Below the pieces are notes generated by a model, which saw nothing but the letters and a program-made list of their open reading frames with translations, was not told the DNA's origin and did no database searches. From NCBI GenBank assembly GCA_036796255.1, contig DAIRDH010000001.1:62001-126000 (forward strand): a DNA stretch of 64,000 bases. The letters run 5' to 3'. The position numbers and the translations under genes were made by a program. Origin of the DNA: T3Sed10-241 sp036796255 (GTDB lineage Bacteria > Bacteroidota > Bacteroidia > Flavobacteriales_D > Cryomorphaceae). This document shows positions 43,837 to 52,949 of this stretch, piece after piece; the stretch's first letter is position 1, and each line of letters opens with the position of its first letter.

Positions 43837-46434
43837 ATGCGTCACATTCTCCTCCTTTCGCTTTTACTTCCTATTTTTGGAAATGCCCAGCACGCTCAGC
43901 GCGAAATGTTGCATTTTGGCCTTAAGGCCGCGATCGAAGCTGCCGAACCCGGCGCTCAAATTCCAGTATATCTGCGCGGTGAAGTATCGGGCATCGCGGC
44001 ATTTGTGAGAAACAATGGTGGAAAGGTTCGTGGCACTTTCAATGGTTTTGTAGCCACCTCACTTCCGGTCGGCGCTTTCCGCAAAATTGTAGATGAGCCC
44101 GCTATCACCTACGTGGAGTTTGATCCCTGGAAACCAGAAGCGCTGAGCGATGTGGTTTTGCTTACCAACAACGCACTTCCGGTACATCAAGGCCTTGGTC
44201 CTTTGCCCCAATCTTATCTTGGTAGCGATGTGATTATTGGATTTATAGACACGGGAATTGAGTTGGATCATCCCGACTTCCAGCATGAAGATGGCAGCAC
44301 ACGTGTACTTTACATTTGGGACCAGACACAAGATGAAACCGATCCTCAAAGGGTGCCGCAGCCTTACGACTACGGACAGGAATGGACCTCCGAGGACATT
44401 GATGCCGGCATCACCAACCACGACGATCAGGCTGCCTGGTTTGGTCATGGCAGCACCGTAAGTGGTGTCGCTGTGGGCAATGCCAATGCCACTGGCGATT
44501 TTCTCGGAGTAGCTCCCGAAGCCGATATCATTGTGGTTTCTAGCGATTTTTCCCGCCCCAACTGGACCATGACGGTCGCCGAGGCAGTGGAATACATTTT
44601 CGAACGCGCCGATGCGATAGGTAAGCCAGCTGTGGTCAATACCAGTCTGGGAACTTACCTTGGCTCACACGACGGATTGGATGCGGCTTCGCTTCACATC
44701 GAGTCGCTGCTGGAAGGCAGCACAGGGAAGGCTGTGGTAAGTGCAGCCGGTAATAGCAACAACTGGGCACCTTACCATTTGGGATACGACATCCCTGAGG
44801 TGGATACAGCATTTACCTGGTTTAGCTTCAATCCCAATACGCTTGGAGGGCAAGGTGCGGTATTTGTGGAAGCATGGGCTGACATCGAGGGCTTTGAAAA
44901 TACATCATTCACCATCGGCGCTGATTTGGTCAACCCTGCATATCAATTCAGAGGCTATGCGGCCTGGCGCAACGCTGCCGACAACCTGAATCAATTGATG
45001 GTGGACACCATCTTTTGGAATGGCGCCATACTCGGCATAGCCCAATCATTTGTAGGCCAGCGGGGAGATCAGTATCAAATTCAAATGGTGCTTACCCAGC
45101 CATTCAGTTCGCAATACCGCTGGCGATTTAGCACCACAGGCGGAGGGCGCATTGATATTTGGAGCAGGGCGCAATTTGGAATCTCTAATATCTTGAGCAC
45201 GGATTTGCCAAGCATACAGCAGTTTCCCGACATGGTGAATTACCGCATGCCCGATAAGTTGATGACCACCGTTAGCTCATGGACCTGTTCGGACAAGGTG
45301 ATTACCGTGGCCAATTACAACAACCAGGAGGAATTCTTGAACTATGCAGGTACCATGACCACCTATGATGTAACTGCCGGCGAAATTTCAATCAACTCAA
45401 GCGGCGGCCCTACCCGCGACATGCGACAAAAACCTGAAATCGCAGCCACCGGCGATGTGGTACTCAGCTCAGGCCGCCTCGAAAATATCACCGCCATGAT
45501 CAATCAAAATCCGCCCGCAGGAAGCCTCGCATTCAGTGGGATGCACTATGTAAATGGCGGTACAAGCATGGCTTCTCCCATCGTGGCCGCAGCATGCGCC
45601 TTGTTTTTTGAGCGTTGCCCGAACGCCAGCTACCTGGACTTTAAAGAAGCGCTCATTGAAAATGCGCTTGCAGATGGTTTTACAGGAGCATTGCCAAACT
45701 TACGATGGGGCCATGGCAAGCTCGATGTATTTGCGACACTTACTTCGAGCGTAGCACCATTTGCCGTAAGCCTGCCTGTTATGGAGCCCTGCGTAGGGGA
45801 ATCCGGCTTGCTGACGGCTGAAGGTGGGCTCAATAACTACCTCTGGAACACAGGCGACACAGGTCCTGCTTTGGCTGCGACTGAGCCAGGAATGTACAGT
45901 GCTCAAGCCAATGACAATCTCGGTTGCCTGCAAGTGAGCAACACAGTCAATCTCGATTTTCTCGAGAGCCCGGACTTGCCAATTTTGATTCTTGTGGATG
46001 AAACGCTGAGCACCGCCACCACTGCTGATGCTTGGCAGTGGTACCTTGATGATGAGCCAATAGCAGAAGCCACAGAATCCTCTCTGGTGCTCCCGGAGCT
46101 TGGAGTGTATACCCTTGAGGCCATCGGTGACAATGGCTGCAGTATCTTCTCTGAGCCTTACTTCTACGGTGTTTCCAGTACTGAAGGCCATGATGAAAAT
46201 GCACTTTTGGCCTATCCAAATCCTGCCCTGAACAGCTTCACCCTCAGAGCAAATGTGGAACTCAGCGAGTTGCGCATCGTCGACCTTAGCGGCAAAACCG
46301 TATGGGAGCAAAACCTCAATTTGCAAGCGGGTCAGCGCAGCGAAATCAATGTTCAGCACCTCAGTTCCGGAATCTACATCGTTAGCATGCGCAATGGCAA
46401 TGAAATGCACTATTTAAAAATGGCCATTGAATAA
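43837..46434 (+). CDS. Secreted S8 subtilisin-like protease with type IX sorting domain
   Basis: 865 residues. A signal peptide (ILLLSLLLPIFGNAQ) is followed by a propeptide region and the S8 catalytic domain. Catalytic residues are Asp138 (GFIDTGIELDHPDF), His204 (FGHGSTVSG) and Ser577 (GGTSMASPIVAAACAL), with oxyanion Asn306 (SAAGN). An insertion between His and Ser carries a CUB-like or beta-sandwich domain. An immunoglobulin-like segment and a type A T9SS C-terminal domain form the tail: LAYPNPALNSFTL ... IVDLSGKTVWEQNL ... LSSGIYIVSM. Export should use the Gld/Spr system encoded at 61.0-64.0 kb. All catalytic residues are intact. Confidence 0.95.
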   Translation: MRHILLLSLLLPIFGNAQHAQREMLHFGLKAAIEAAEPGAQIPVYLRGEVSGIAAFVRNNGGKVRGTFNGFVATSLPVGAFRKIVDEPAITYVEFDPWKPEALSDVVLLTNNALPVHQGLGPLPQSYLGSDVIIGFIDTGIELDHPDFQHEDGSTRVLYIWDQTQDETDPQRVPQPYDYGQEWTSEDIDAGITNHDDQAAWFGHGSTVSGVAVGNANATGDFLGVAPEADIIVVSSDFSRPNWTMTVAEAVEYIFERADAIGKPAVVNTSLGTYLGSHDGLDAASLHIESLLEGSTGKAVVSAAGNSNNWAPYHLGYDIPEVDTAFTWFSFNPNTLGGQGAVFVEAWADIEGFENTSFTIGADLVNPAYQFRGYAAWRNAADNLNQLMVDTIFWNGAILGIAQSFVGQRGDQYQIQMVLTQPFSSQYRWRFSTTGGGRIDIWSRAQFGISNILSTDLPSIQQFPDMVNYRMPDKLMTTVSSWTCSDKVITVANYNNQEEFLNYAGTMTTYDVTAGEISINSSGGPTRDMRQKPEIAATGDVVLSSGRLENITAMINQNPPAGSLAFSGMHYVNGGTSMASPIVAAACALFFERCPNASYLDFKEALIENALADGFTGALPNLRWGHGKLDVFATLTSSVAPFAVSLPVMEPCVGESGLLTAEGGLNNYLWNTGDTGPALAATEPGMYSAQANDNLGCLQVSNTVNLDFLESPDLPILILVDETLSTATTADAWQWYLDDEPIAEATESSLVLPELGVYTLEAIGDNGCSIFSEPYFYGVSSTEGHDENALLAYPNPALNSFTLRANVELSELRIVDLSGKTVWEQNLNLQAGQRSEINVQHLSSGIYIVSMRNGNEMHYLKMAIE

Positions 46435-46458
46435 TGAACTGAGAAAGCCTTAGCTTTG
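46427..46458 (+). promoter_or_regulatory. Strong Bacteroidota promoter of the DUF5606 gene
   Basis: TTG at 46427-46429 and TAGCTTTG at 46451-46458 are 21 bases apart and match both halves of the TTG-N19-23-TAnnTTTG consensus without mismatch. The -7 box ends 23 bases before the ATG at 46482. The -33 part lies inside the end of the protease gene. Confidence 0.6.
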
Positions 46459-46481
46459 CCGCCCATATCCAAAAAGCTTTC

Positions 46482-47012
46482 ATGGAACTATCACAAATCA
46501 TTTCTATTGCCGGCAAGCCCGGTTTACACCAAATAATCAGTCAGTCAAGGGGCGGCGTCATTGTGAGCTCACTCGACACTGGCAAGAAAATGGCCGTGGG
46601 CCAAACCCAGCGTGTGAGTGCCTTGAGCGACATCAGCATCTACACCATGGATGGCGATATTTTGCTCAAAGAAATTTTTGAGCGTATCTACGCGCACACC
46701 AATGGGGGTGCAATAGAGATTGACCTGAAAGACGATGAGACGGTACGCGATTTCTTTACTGAAGTAGTTCCCGAGCACGATGATGCACGCGTGTACCACA
46801 GCGATATCCGCAAGTTGATCAAGTGGTTTAATGCATTGAAGGCAAAAGACTTGCTCAAAATGGGCGACAACACTGAAGAAGCAGGAGCAGTTGCAGCGGA
46901 GGAAGTGACGACCGATGAAGTTGCAAAAGATGCAGTAGAAGCCGCAATCGAACCACAAGACTCTTCGACTGAATCAGAAGGGCTTGATTCTGAAAAGAAG
47001 GATTCAGAATAG
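46482..47012 (+). CDS. DUF5606 domain protein
   Basis: 176 residues. It begins with ELSQIISIAGKPGLHQII, a compact N-terminal domain (SSLDTGKKMAVGQTQRVSAL) and then a helical region with VYHSDIRKLIKWFNALKA, all typical of DUF5606/DUF6852 proteins of Bacteroidota. The last 50 residues are acidic and Ala/Glu-rich, probably disordered. Function is unknown. A 23-base gap separates it from the best promoter in the window, and it stands alone before the convergent rluD-like gene, so strong monocistronic expression is expected. Confidence 0.8.
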   Translation: MELSQIISIAGKPGLHQIISQSRGGVIVSSLDTGKKMAVGQTQRVSALSDISIYTMDGDILLKEIFERIYAHTNGGAIEIDLKDDETVRDFFTEVVPEHDDARVYHSDIRKLIKWFNALKAKDLLKMGDNTEEAGAVAAEEVTTDEVAKDAVEAAIEPQDSSTESEGLDSEKKDSE

Positions 47013-47020
47013 GTTAAAAT

Positions 47021-47911
47021 TTAAACAAGCCCTTTTTTTGGTCGTTCAGAACGAGGTGCCTTCTCCGGGCGCATAAAACCTGCGTCGGGCTGGATTTCAA
47101 CTTTTAGGGGTTGCCCGCTGATGGGGTGCGCCAATTCCATGTAGCAAGAGAGCAATCGAACCTTGCGCTCTACAGAGGCATCAGCACCGTACTTCCTGTC
47201 GCCGACTATATTGCAGCCAATGTGGGCGAGGTGAACGCGAATCTGGTTTTTCTTGCCGGTTTCAAGGGTCACTTCCATCAGGTGGTATTTGCCTTCAGGC
47301 CGCACATAGCGGTAGTGGCTTATAGCACGGGCAGCGCCCATACTGTTGGGAGCCACCACCTGCATGGTCTGCTTAAACTCAGCAAGCCAGGTGTCTATGC
47401 TGCCGCTATCTTGTTCTGGACGGGTTTCTACCAAAGCAAGGTAGCGTTTGGTGTAGGTAGACCAATTTTCTTTGAGCTTGTCCCTGATGGCTTCGGTTTT
47501 GGCAAAAATCATCAATCCCGATACTTCTTTATCAAGCCGATGAACCACATAAGCACCTTTCTTTCCCCGCGTTTCTTCTTTCACATAAGCTTCTACCAAT
47601 TTGTGCATGGTAGGTTTACGGGTGATTCCTTCGCCAGCCGATAGAATACCCTGAGGCTTAATGACTACCACGAGGTGCGTATCCTCCCACGCTATGCGAA
47701 AAGGAGCCTTGGTGCGCCGCTCCTTGTTGAGCTGCTTCACTTCCACTTCCATGCCTTTCGTTACGATGGTGTTTCCAATTTTCACCACCACTCCGTTCAG
47801 GTGCACGCGTCCATTCTTGAGGTATTGTTTAATAGTGCTGTTAGACGCACCTCCGAGCATATGGCGGAGCACATCTTGCACGGTGCTTGGTTTGTCAGGA
47901 CTGTATTTCAT
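47021..47911 (-). CDS. RluA/RluD-family pseudouridine synthase
   Basis: 296 residues. An N-terminal S4 RNA-binding domain (LKNGRVHLNGVVVKIGNTIV) precedes the synthase domain with the signature VHRLDKEVSGLMIFAKTEA, whose Asp is the nucleophile. Downstream come LALVETRPEQDSG, HLMEVTLETGKKNQIRVHLA and IVGDRKYGA. It should modify uridines in 23S rRNA or tRNA; which site cannot be told. It stands alone, convergent with DUF5606 with a gap of 8 bases. Confidence 0.92.
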   Translation of the reverse strand: MKYSPDKPSTVQDVLRHMLGGASNSTIKQYLKNGRVHLNGVVVKIGNTIVTKGMEVEVKQLNKERRTKAPFRIAWEDTHLVVVIKPQGILSAGEGITRKPTMHKLVEAYVKEETRGKKGAYVVHRLDKEVSGLMIFAKTEAIRDKLKENWSTYTKRYLALVETRPEQDSGSIDTWLAEFKQTMQVVAPNSMGAARAISHYRYVRPEGKYHLMEVTLETGKKNQIRVHLAHIGCNIVGDRKYGADASVERKVRLLSCYMELAHPISGQPLKVEIQPDAGFMRPEKAPRSERPKKGLV

Positions 47912-48010
47912 CGGTTCAAATTGAGGCGCAAAGGTAAGAAAGGAATACTGCTTTACGCTTTTAGAAATAGCTGGTCACAGCTTCAGCCTTTCGGCAAAAT
48001 AGGCCCAGCC

Positions 48011-48901
48011 TCAAGACCTTACAAAACGGACGAAAGTGCCCAATGGCAATTGCTGGCCAGTGCCCGAAGGGATTACGAATTCACCGTATTCCAGGTGCTC
48101 AGGCTTAAAGTACGACTGGGCCAGGTTGGCGCTCACCACAGCCGACAAGCCCATGCTGTAGAGGTTGAGGATGAAGAAGGATTCGCTTGGTGCGAGTATG
48201 CTTGCACAGTGGGAGAGGAGCTCGGGCAGGCCCTCTTCCAAAACCCATTTTTCGCCGGCAGGGCCTCGGCCATAGGCGGGCGGGTCAAGGATGATGCCTT
48301 TGTACTGTTTTCCACGTTTGGCTTCCTTGGCGACAAATTTCAGGGCATCTTCCACCACCCACCTGATGTCTTTAAGGTTGCTGAGGTCCTGGTTTTCATT
48401 GGCCCATGATATCATGTTGCGCACTGCATCAACGTGGGTCACATCGCAGCCCGCAGCTTTTGCAGCAAGGCTGGCCCCGCCGGTGTAGGCAAAGAGGTTG
48501 AGCACGTTGCCCGGACTTTGCCATTTGGCTACCGTTTCAGCGATGAAATCCCAATTGTTGGCCTGCTCAGGAAACACCCCTACGTGCCCGAAAGTGGTGA
48601 AAGCAAGCTTGAAGGCCAGTTTCATTCCTTTGTGCTTGTAGCTGATGTTCCAATTTTGAGGCGTTTTCTGAAAATGTTTCCACCCGTCTTCGGCGCCGGT
48701 CCGTTGACGCGATTTGCTCGAGTCGCGCACGAATCGGGCGTGGGCCCGCTTGCTCCATTCTTTTTCGGAAAGTACCGACGACCAGATGGCCTGGGGCTCG
48801 GGGCGTATCAATACAAGGTCGCCAAATCGCTCCAGCTTCTCGAAATGGCCGGAGTCTATAAGTTCGTAATCTTTCCAGTGAAGGGGGCTGCGCAATTCCA
48901 T
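48011..48901 (-). CDS. Class I SAM-dependent rRNA methyltransferase (RlmI/RlmK-like)
   Basis: 296 residues from the ATG at 48901 (a TTG three codons up is possible). The N-terminal region YELIDSGHFEKLERFGDLVL is like RlmI relatives but lacks a PUA domain. The Rossmann core has motif I LNLFAYTGGASLAAKAAGC, VTHVDAVRNMISWANEN, and the catalytic YKGIILDPPAYGRGP (DPPA). It probably methylates a cytosine or guanine in rRNA. It is divergent from the TrmH-like gene with 43 bases between starts, so the two share a promoter region. Confidence 0.88.
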   Translation of the reverse strand: MELRSPLHWKDYELIDSGHFEKLERFGDLVLIRPEPQAIWSSVLSEKEWSKRAHARFVRDSSKSRQRTGAEDGWKHFQKTPQNWNISYKHKGMKLAFKLAFTTFGHVGVFPEQANNWDFIAETVAKWQSPGNVLNLFAYTGGASLAAKAAGCDVTHVDAVRNMISWANENQDLSNLKDIRWVVEDALKFVAKEAKRGKQYKGIILDPPAYGRGPAGEKWVLEEGLPELLSHCASILAPSESFFILNLYSMGLSAVVSANLAQSYFKPEHLEYGEFVIPSGTGQQLPLGTFVRFVRS

Positions 48902-48944
48902 AAGCGCCAATGTTACTGAAAAATCGCTAAACTTGACCGCGAAA

Positions 48945-49751
48945 ATGCACGATATGTCACTTCACGTAAGCAGTCTCCAAAATTCCCGTATCAAAAACCT
49001 GGTCGCCCTTCAAAAACCGCGCGAGCGTCGCAATCAAGGGGTATTTGTGGTGGAGGGCGTGCGGGAAGTGTCACTGGCTCAGCAGGGTGGATTTGAACTC
49101 AAGTCGCTGTTTATCCTTGAAGACCTCTACGAACTCAGCCTTGAGTATCCCATCGATACCACAGCATGTGAGGTGATTACCATCTCCCGCGAGGTGTATT
49201 CCAAAGTTGCCTACCGCGAAAGCACAGGTGGAATCATCGCATTGGTCGGCATGCGCGATACAGGGCTCAGCGATCTGCCTAAGGCTGCTTCAGGCATTGC
49301 GCCACTTTACCTCGTCCTGGAGCATGTTGAAAAACCTGGCAACATAGGCGCCATGCTGCGCACAGCCGATGCTGCTGGGCTGAGCGGGGTGATCGTGTGC
49401 GACGAGGCCACCGATTTTTACAACCCCAATGTGGTGCGCTCCAGTGTGGGGACGCTTTTCACCGTGCCTGTCGCTGCGGCGAGCAATGAGGAAACAAGAG
49501 AATGGCTGAGCGCGCAGAATATCAGAACTTTTGCAACAGCACTCACTGCCACGGAGCCCTACCATTCATTTGATTACCGCCTTCCTACGGCATTCCTGAT
49601 GGGTTCAGAATCCCGGGGCCTGAGCAACTTTTGGCTGGAGCACGCCGACCAGGGAATTATCGTGCCGATGCACGGCAAAATTGACTCCATGAACGTGTCG
49701 AACATTGCCGCACTGGTTATTTTTGAAGCCTTGCGGCAAAGGGCTATCTGA
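48945..49751 (+). CDS. TrmH/SpoU-family RNA 2'-O-methyltransferase
   Basis: 268 residues from the ATG at 48945; an ATG three codons on (48954) is equally good, and a TTG at 48933 would be less usual. The N-terminal substrate-binding part begins SSLQNSRIKNLVALQKPR and QGVFVVEGVREV. The SPOUT knot has motif 1 PLYLVLEHVEKPGNIGAMLRTA, motif 2 FLMGSESRGLSNFWL and motif 3 IIVPMHGKIDSMNVSNIAAL, all clearly conserved. It should be an rRNA or tRNA ribose methylase; the target base is unknown. Confidence 0.93.
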   Translation: MHDMSLHVSSLQNSRIKNLVALQKPRERRNQGVFVVEGVREVSLAQQGGFELKSLFILEDLYELSLEYPIDTTACEVITISREVYSKVAYRESTGGIIALVGMRDTGLSDLPKAASGIAPLYLVLEHVEKPGNIGAMLRTADAAGLSGVIVCDEATDFYNPNVVRSSVGTLFTVPVAAASNEETREWLSAQNIRTFATALTATEPYHSFDYRLPTAFLMGSESRGLSNFWLEHADQGIIVPMHGKIDSMNVSNIAALVIFEALRQRAI

Positions 49752-49779
49752 AAAGGAGTAATGTGAAACTGTCGCTTGA

Positions 49780-50721
49780 TCAAAGCAGGTTCAAGTCTTG
49801 CACTTTTGCGGCAAGCACTTGCGAAAGCTTTACATAGCTCTCCTGGGTCCACCCGGCTACATGCGGGCTGAGTACCACCTTGTCGCTTTCGCAAAGGAAG
49901 CGTAAGCTCTCGGGAGCTTCTTTGTTGTCGAGCCCTTCAAGCGATCTTTTTTCGAATTCCAACACGTCTAGACAGGCACCAAGTACCTTTGCTTCTTGCA
50001 GGCCTTTAACCAAGGCAGCTGTATTTACATGCTGCCCTCGGGCAGTGTTGATCAGGTAGAAGGGCTGGGCCATTCGGGCAATGAAATTATCGTCTACGAA
50101 GTATTTGGTCTCTTCGCTCAAGGGCAAATGGATGCTTAGTATCTCCGCGTTTTGCATAAGTTCAGCAAGGCTTACTTCCGTCACATCCTCATTGCCAAAG
50201 CCTTTCAAATACTTGTCATGCGCGAGAATGGTGCATCCAAAGCCTTTCAATTTTGTCGCGAGCGAACTGCCCATATGTCCATAGCCAATGATGCCTACAG
50301 TGCGCCCTTTCAGCTCGAGTCCACGGTTGCGCTCCCGCTCCCAAACGCCTGATTTTACTTCGACATTCGCCAGGTGCAGCCGGTTCATCAGCATCAGCAA
50401 CATACCGATGATGTGCTCACCCACGGCATCGCGGTTGCCCTCAGGTGAGCTGAGCACTTCAATACCTCGTTTTGCCGCTGCCACGAGATCGATATTCTCC
50501 AATCCCGAGCCCGACCGGGCAATAAAAATCAATTCGTTGGCCGCGTTCAGAAGCGCCTCATCGACAGCAATTCGGCTGCGAATGACCAGGCCTTGGTAAT
50601 CCCCCACAACATTCAGCAGTTCATCGTGTGTTGATGTGTAGTTATGATCGCACTCAAACCCTTGTTCACGAAGTGATTGTTCGAGCGATGGATGCACCGT
50701 ATCGAGAAAAAGTACCCGCAT
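49780..50721 (-). CDS. D-2-hydroxyacid dehydrogenase (phosphoglycerate dehydrogenase-like)
   Basis: 313 residues from the ATG at 50721, which shares a base with the mgtE stop (TGATG). The NAD-binding motif is GYGHMG at 146-151 (VGIIGYGHMGSSL). The catalytic Arg228 (NTARG), a Glu in the LDVLEFE segment and His287 (SPHVAGWT) form the usual triad. The N-terminal flanking part contains GLVIRSRIAVDEALL and ARSGSGLENID. It lacks the C-terminal ACT domain of SerA, so serine synthesis is possible but not certain. It is the last gene of a leftward run starting at DUF4286. Confidence 0.9.
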   Translation of the reverse strand: MRVLFLDTVHPSLEQSLREQGFECDHNYTSTHDELLNVVGDYQGLVIRSRIAVDEALLNAANELIFIARSGSGLENIDLVAAAKRGIEVLSSPEGNRDAVGEHIIGMLLMLMNRLHLANVEVKSGVWERERNRGLELKGRTVGIIGYGHMGSSLATKLKGFGCTILAHDKYLKGFGNEDVTEVSLAELMQNAEILSIHLPLSEETKYFVDDNFIARMAQPFYLINTARGQHVNTAALVKGLQEAKVLGACLDVLEFEKRSLEGLDNKEAPESLRFLCESDKVVLSPHVAGWTQESYVKLSQVLAAKVQDLNLL

Positions 50722-52085
50722 CAAATCCCAAAAAAGAGTTTTGCAAACATGAAATAAACGGTGAGCCCAATGATGTCATTCATCGTGGTGATAAAAGGTC
50801 CAGTGGCCAATGCAGGATCAATTTTGAGCTTATCCAGAAGCAAGGGAACGAGGGTTCCAAAGAGCGAAGCGATGATGATCACAGCAAACAGCGATACGCC
50901 AACGGTGTAGCTTAAGGGGAGTGATTGCATAAATATAAGGCCGTATACGAGAATGACTGCGCCGCAAATCAAGCCATTCAGAAGCGCCACGCTCAGTTCT
51001 TTAAATAGTTTTTGCCAGATGCCTTTAGACGAAAAGCTCTTGTTGGCTAGGCCCTGTACCACGATCGCTGATGACTGCACCCCCACATTTCCCGCCATCG
51101 CAGCGATAAGTGGGATGAAAAGCATTAGTGCTGCGACTTCCGCGAGTTGGGCTTCAAAAATGCCAATTACCTGGGCCACCATTACACCACCCACGAGGCC
51201 AATGAGCAGCCAGGGTAGGCGCGCACGCGTGAGCCGCCATACCGTGTCGTCGGCTTCTACCGATTCAGAAATACCAGAGGCCAATTGATAATCGCGCTCC
51301 GCTTCTTCTTTGATAAAATCTACAACATCGTCAATCGTGATGCGCCCCAGCAAGGTCATGTCATGGTCCACCACCGGCAATGCCACGAGGTCATACTTCT
51401 CCATGGTTTTGGAGCAGTCTTCGCCTGAGGTCTCAGGGTGAACGTAGCGCATGGGCGTATCGTCAAAAATCTCGGAGATTTTGGTTTTAATGGATGAAGA
51501 GCTGAACAGAAGCTTTTTAAGGGGTAAAATTCCAACCAGCCGGTCTTCATCGTCCACCACGTAAATGGTGTACACATGCTCTATCCCCTCGGCCTGCTTG
51601 CGCATTTCGCGGATACCCCGGGCTATAGACCAGGTGCTCTTAACGCTCACGAGCTCAGTGGCCATGAGTCCACCTGCCGAGTTTTCGTTGTACTGCAGCA
51701 GGTCCCGAATGTCGGTTTTCTGTTCCTCATCGCTTATCAGGGCGAGTACTTCAGCTTTCTTGTCATCTGAAAGCTCGGAGAGTACGTCGGCGGCATCATC
51801 AGAGTCGATGTGGTCAATGACCTGCTCGGCGATTTCTTTGGAGGTGAGGGTAGAAAGCAATTTTTCGCGGTCTTCCTCATCAAGCTCTATCATTACCTCT
51901 GCAGCCCGCTCATGCCCAAGCAGTTTGAATACGTAGCTCGCTTCTGAAGTCTTAAGCTGGTCAAAGATTTCAGCAATATCGGCCGGGTGCAGGTGTTCGA
52001 AATCGGCTATGACTGCAGTGTCGCGGCCCTCCGCAATATTGTCGCGGAGCTCATCAATAAATACTTTGTTGAGTTCGAATTGCAT
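50721..52085 (-). CDS. mgtE: Magnesium transporter MgtE
   Basis: 454 residues, normal. The N-terminal superhelical domain (DFEHLHPADIAEIFDQL) and two CBS domains (ELVSVKSTWSIARGIREMR; DTPMRYVHPETSGEDCSKTM) act as a magnesium-sensing gate. Five membrane helices follow, with PWLLIGLVGGVMVAQVIGIF, IPLIAAMAGNVGVQSSAIVVQG and TIGLTV-like DIIGLTVYFMFAKL. It is placed between rsmA and the dehydrogenase, an arrangement seen in many Bacteroidota. Confidence 0.96.
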   Translation of the reverse strand: MQFELNKVFIDELRDNIAEGRDTAVIADFEHLHPADIAEIFDQLKTSEASYVFKLLGHERAAEVMIELDEEDREKLLSTLTSKEIAEQVIDHIDSDDAADVLSELSDDKKAEVLALISDEEQKTDIRDLLQYNENSAGGLMATELVSVKSTWSIARGIREMRKQAEGIEHVYTIYVVDDEDRLVGILPLKKLLFSSSSIKTKISEIFDDTPMRYVHPETSGEDCSKTMEKYDLVALPVVDHDMTLLGRITIDDVVDFIKEEAERDYQLASGISESVEADDTVWRLTRARLPWLLIGLVGGVMVAQVIGIFEAQLAEVAALMLFIPLIAAMAGNVGVQSSAIVVQGLANKSFSSKGIWQKLFKELSVALLNGLICGAVILVYGLIFMQSLPLSYTVGVSLFAVIIIASLFGTLVPLLLDKLKIDPALATGPFITTMNDIIGLTVYFMFAKLFFGI

Positions 52086-52136
52086 TGTCTGTGCCGATTA
52101 GCTGAGCCCAAAAGTAGGAAAAAGGCTTCGCGCCTG

Positions 52137-52949
52137 CTATTCGTTTTGGGCGGGCAAGGAAGAATTAACGTCGGGGTAAAGTTGCACCGCCAAGGCCAGG
52201 AATGCTTCCGGCGAGAGCCTTTCAGGCCTCAGTGAGAGGATTTCCGGATCAATGCTCACTGGCGCTTCCCTCAAAATGGGGGAGAGGCTGTTGCGCAGGG
52301 TTTTGCGCCTTTGTCCAAATGCGGTTTTTACCACATGTTTGAAAAAGCTTTCAGGAACTGGCAGCTCCTTGCGGCTGTTGCGTGTGAGGCGCACCACGCC
52401 ACTCTTTACTTTTGGGGGAGGGGAGAAGCAGCCTTCATTGACGGTGAAGAGATACTCTACCGTGTAAAAAACCTGGAGCAATACGCTCAAAATGCCGTAC
52501 TCTTTCGAGCCTTCGGGCGAGGCTATGCGCCGCGCAACTTCGCGCTGGAACATGCCCACCAACTCAGGAATGAGCTCGTGGTGCTCCACCAGTTTGAAGA
52601 GTATTTGCGAGGAGATGTTATACGGAAAGTTGCCAACCAGAATAAATGCTTGCCCATCAAAAAGCGAAGCCATTTCAAGTTTGAGAAAATCGGCCTCGAT
52701 GATATTTGCAGCGATCTCCGGATGTCTTTCGTTGAGGTAGCGCACGGATTCCGTATCGAGCTCTACCATTTTCAAATCTTTGTGCCCCAGTGCGAGCAGG
52801 GCGCGGGTGAGAATTCCCGTGCCTGGACCTATTTCAAGGATGTTTTTGGTATCGCCGTGGCCGGTGATTCCAGCCGCTAATCGCTCAGCGACAGAGTTTT
52901 CCGTGAGGAAGTGCTGTCCTAGGTGCTTCTTGGCCCTAACCCTTTCCAT
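52137..52949 (-). CDS. rsmA: 16S rRNA dimethyladenosine transferase RsmA (KsgA)
   Basis: Dimethylates A1518 and A1519 during 30S maturation. It has 270 residues. The N-terminus VRAKKHLGQHFLTENSVAE is diagnostic. The SAM motif is LEIGPGTGILTRALLALG, the catalytic motif is LVGNFPYNISSQILFKL, and the C-terminal RRKTLRNSL is typical. It overlaps the upstream DUF4286 gene by 14 bases and is followed by mgtE after 51 bases. Confidence 0.97.
   Translation of the reverse strand: MERVRAKKHLGQHFLTENSVAERLAAGITGHGDTKNILEIGPGTGILTRALLALGHKDLKMVELDTESVRYLNERHPEIAANIIEADFLKLEMASLFDGQAFILVGNFPYNISSQILFKLVEHHELIPELVGMFQREVARRIASPEGSKEYGILSVLLQVFYTVEYLFTVNEGCFSPPPKVKSGVVRLTRNSRKELPVPESFFKHVVKTAFGQRRKTLRNSLSPILREAPVSIDPEILSLRPERLSPEAFLALAVQLYPDVNSSLPAQNE

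Noticed and set aside
46987..47010. Hairpin ATTCTGAA/TTCAGAAT across the DUF5606 stop codon as a terminator
   Set aside because: The stem lies inside coding DNA and is weak, and no T tract follows directly.
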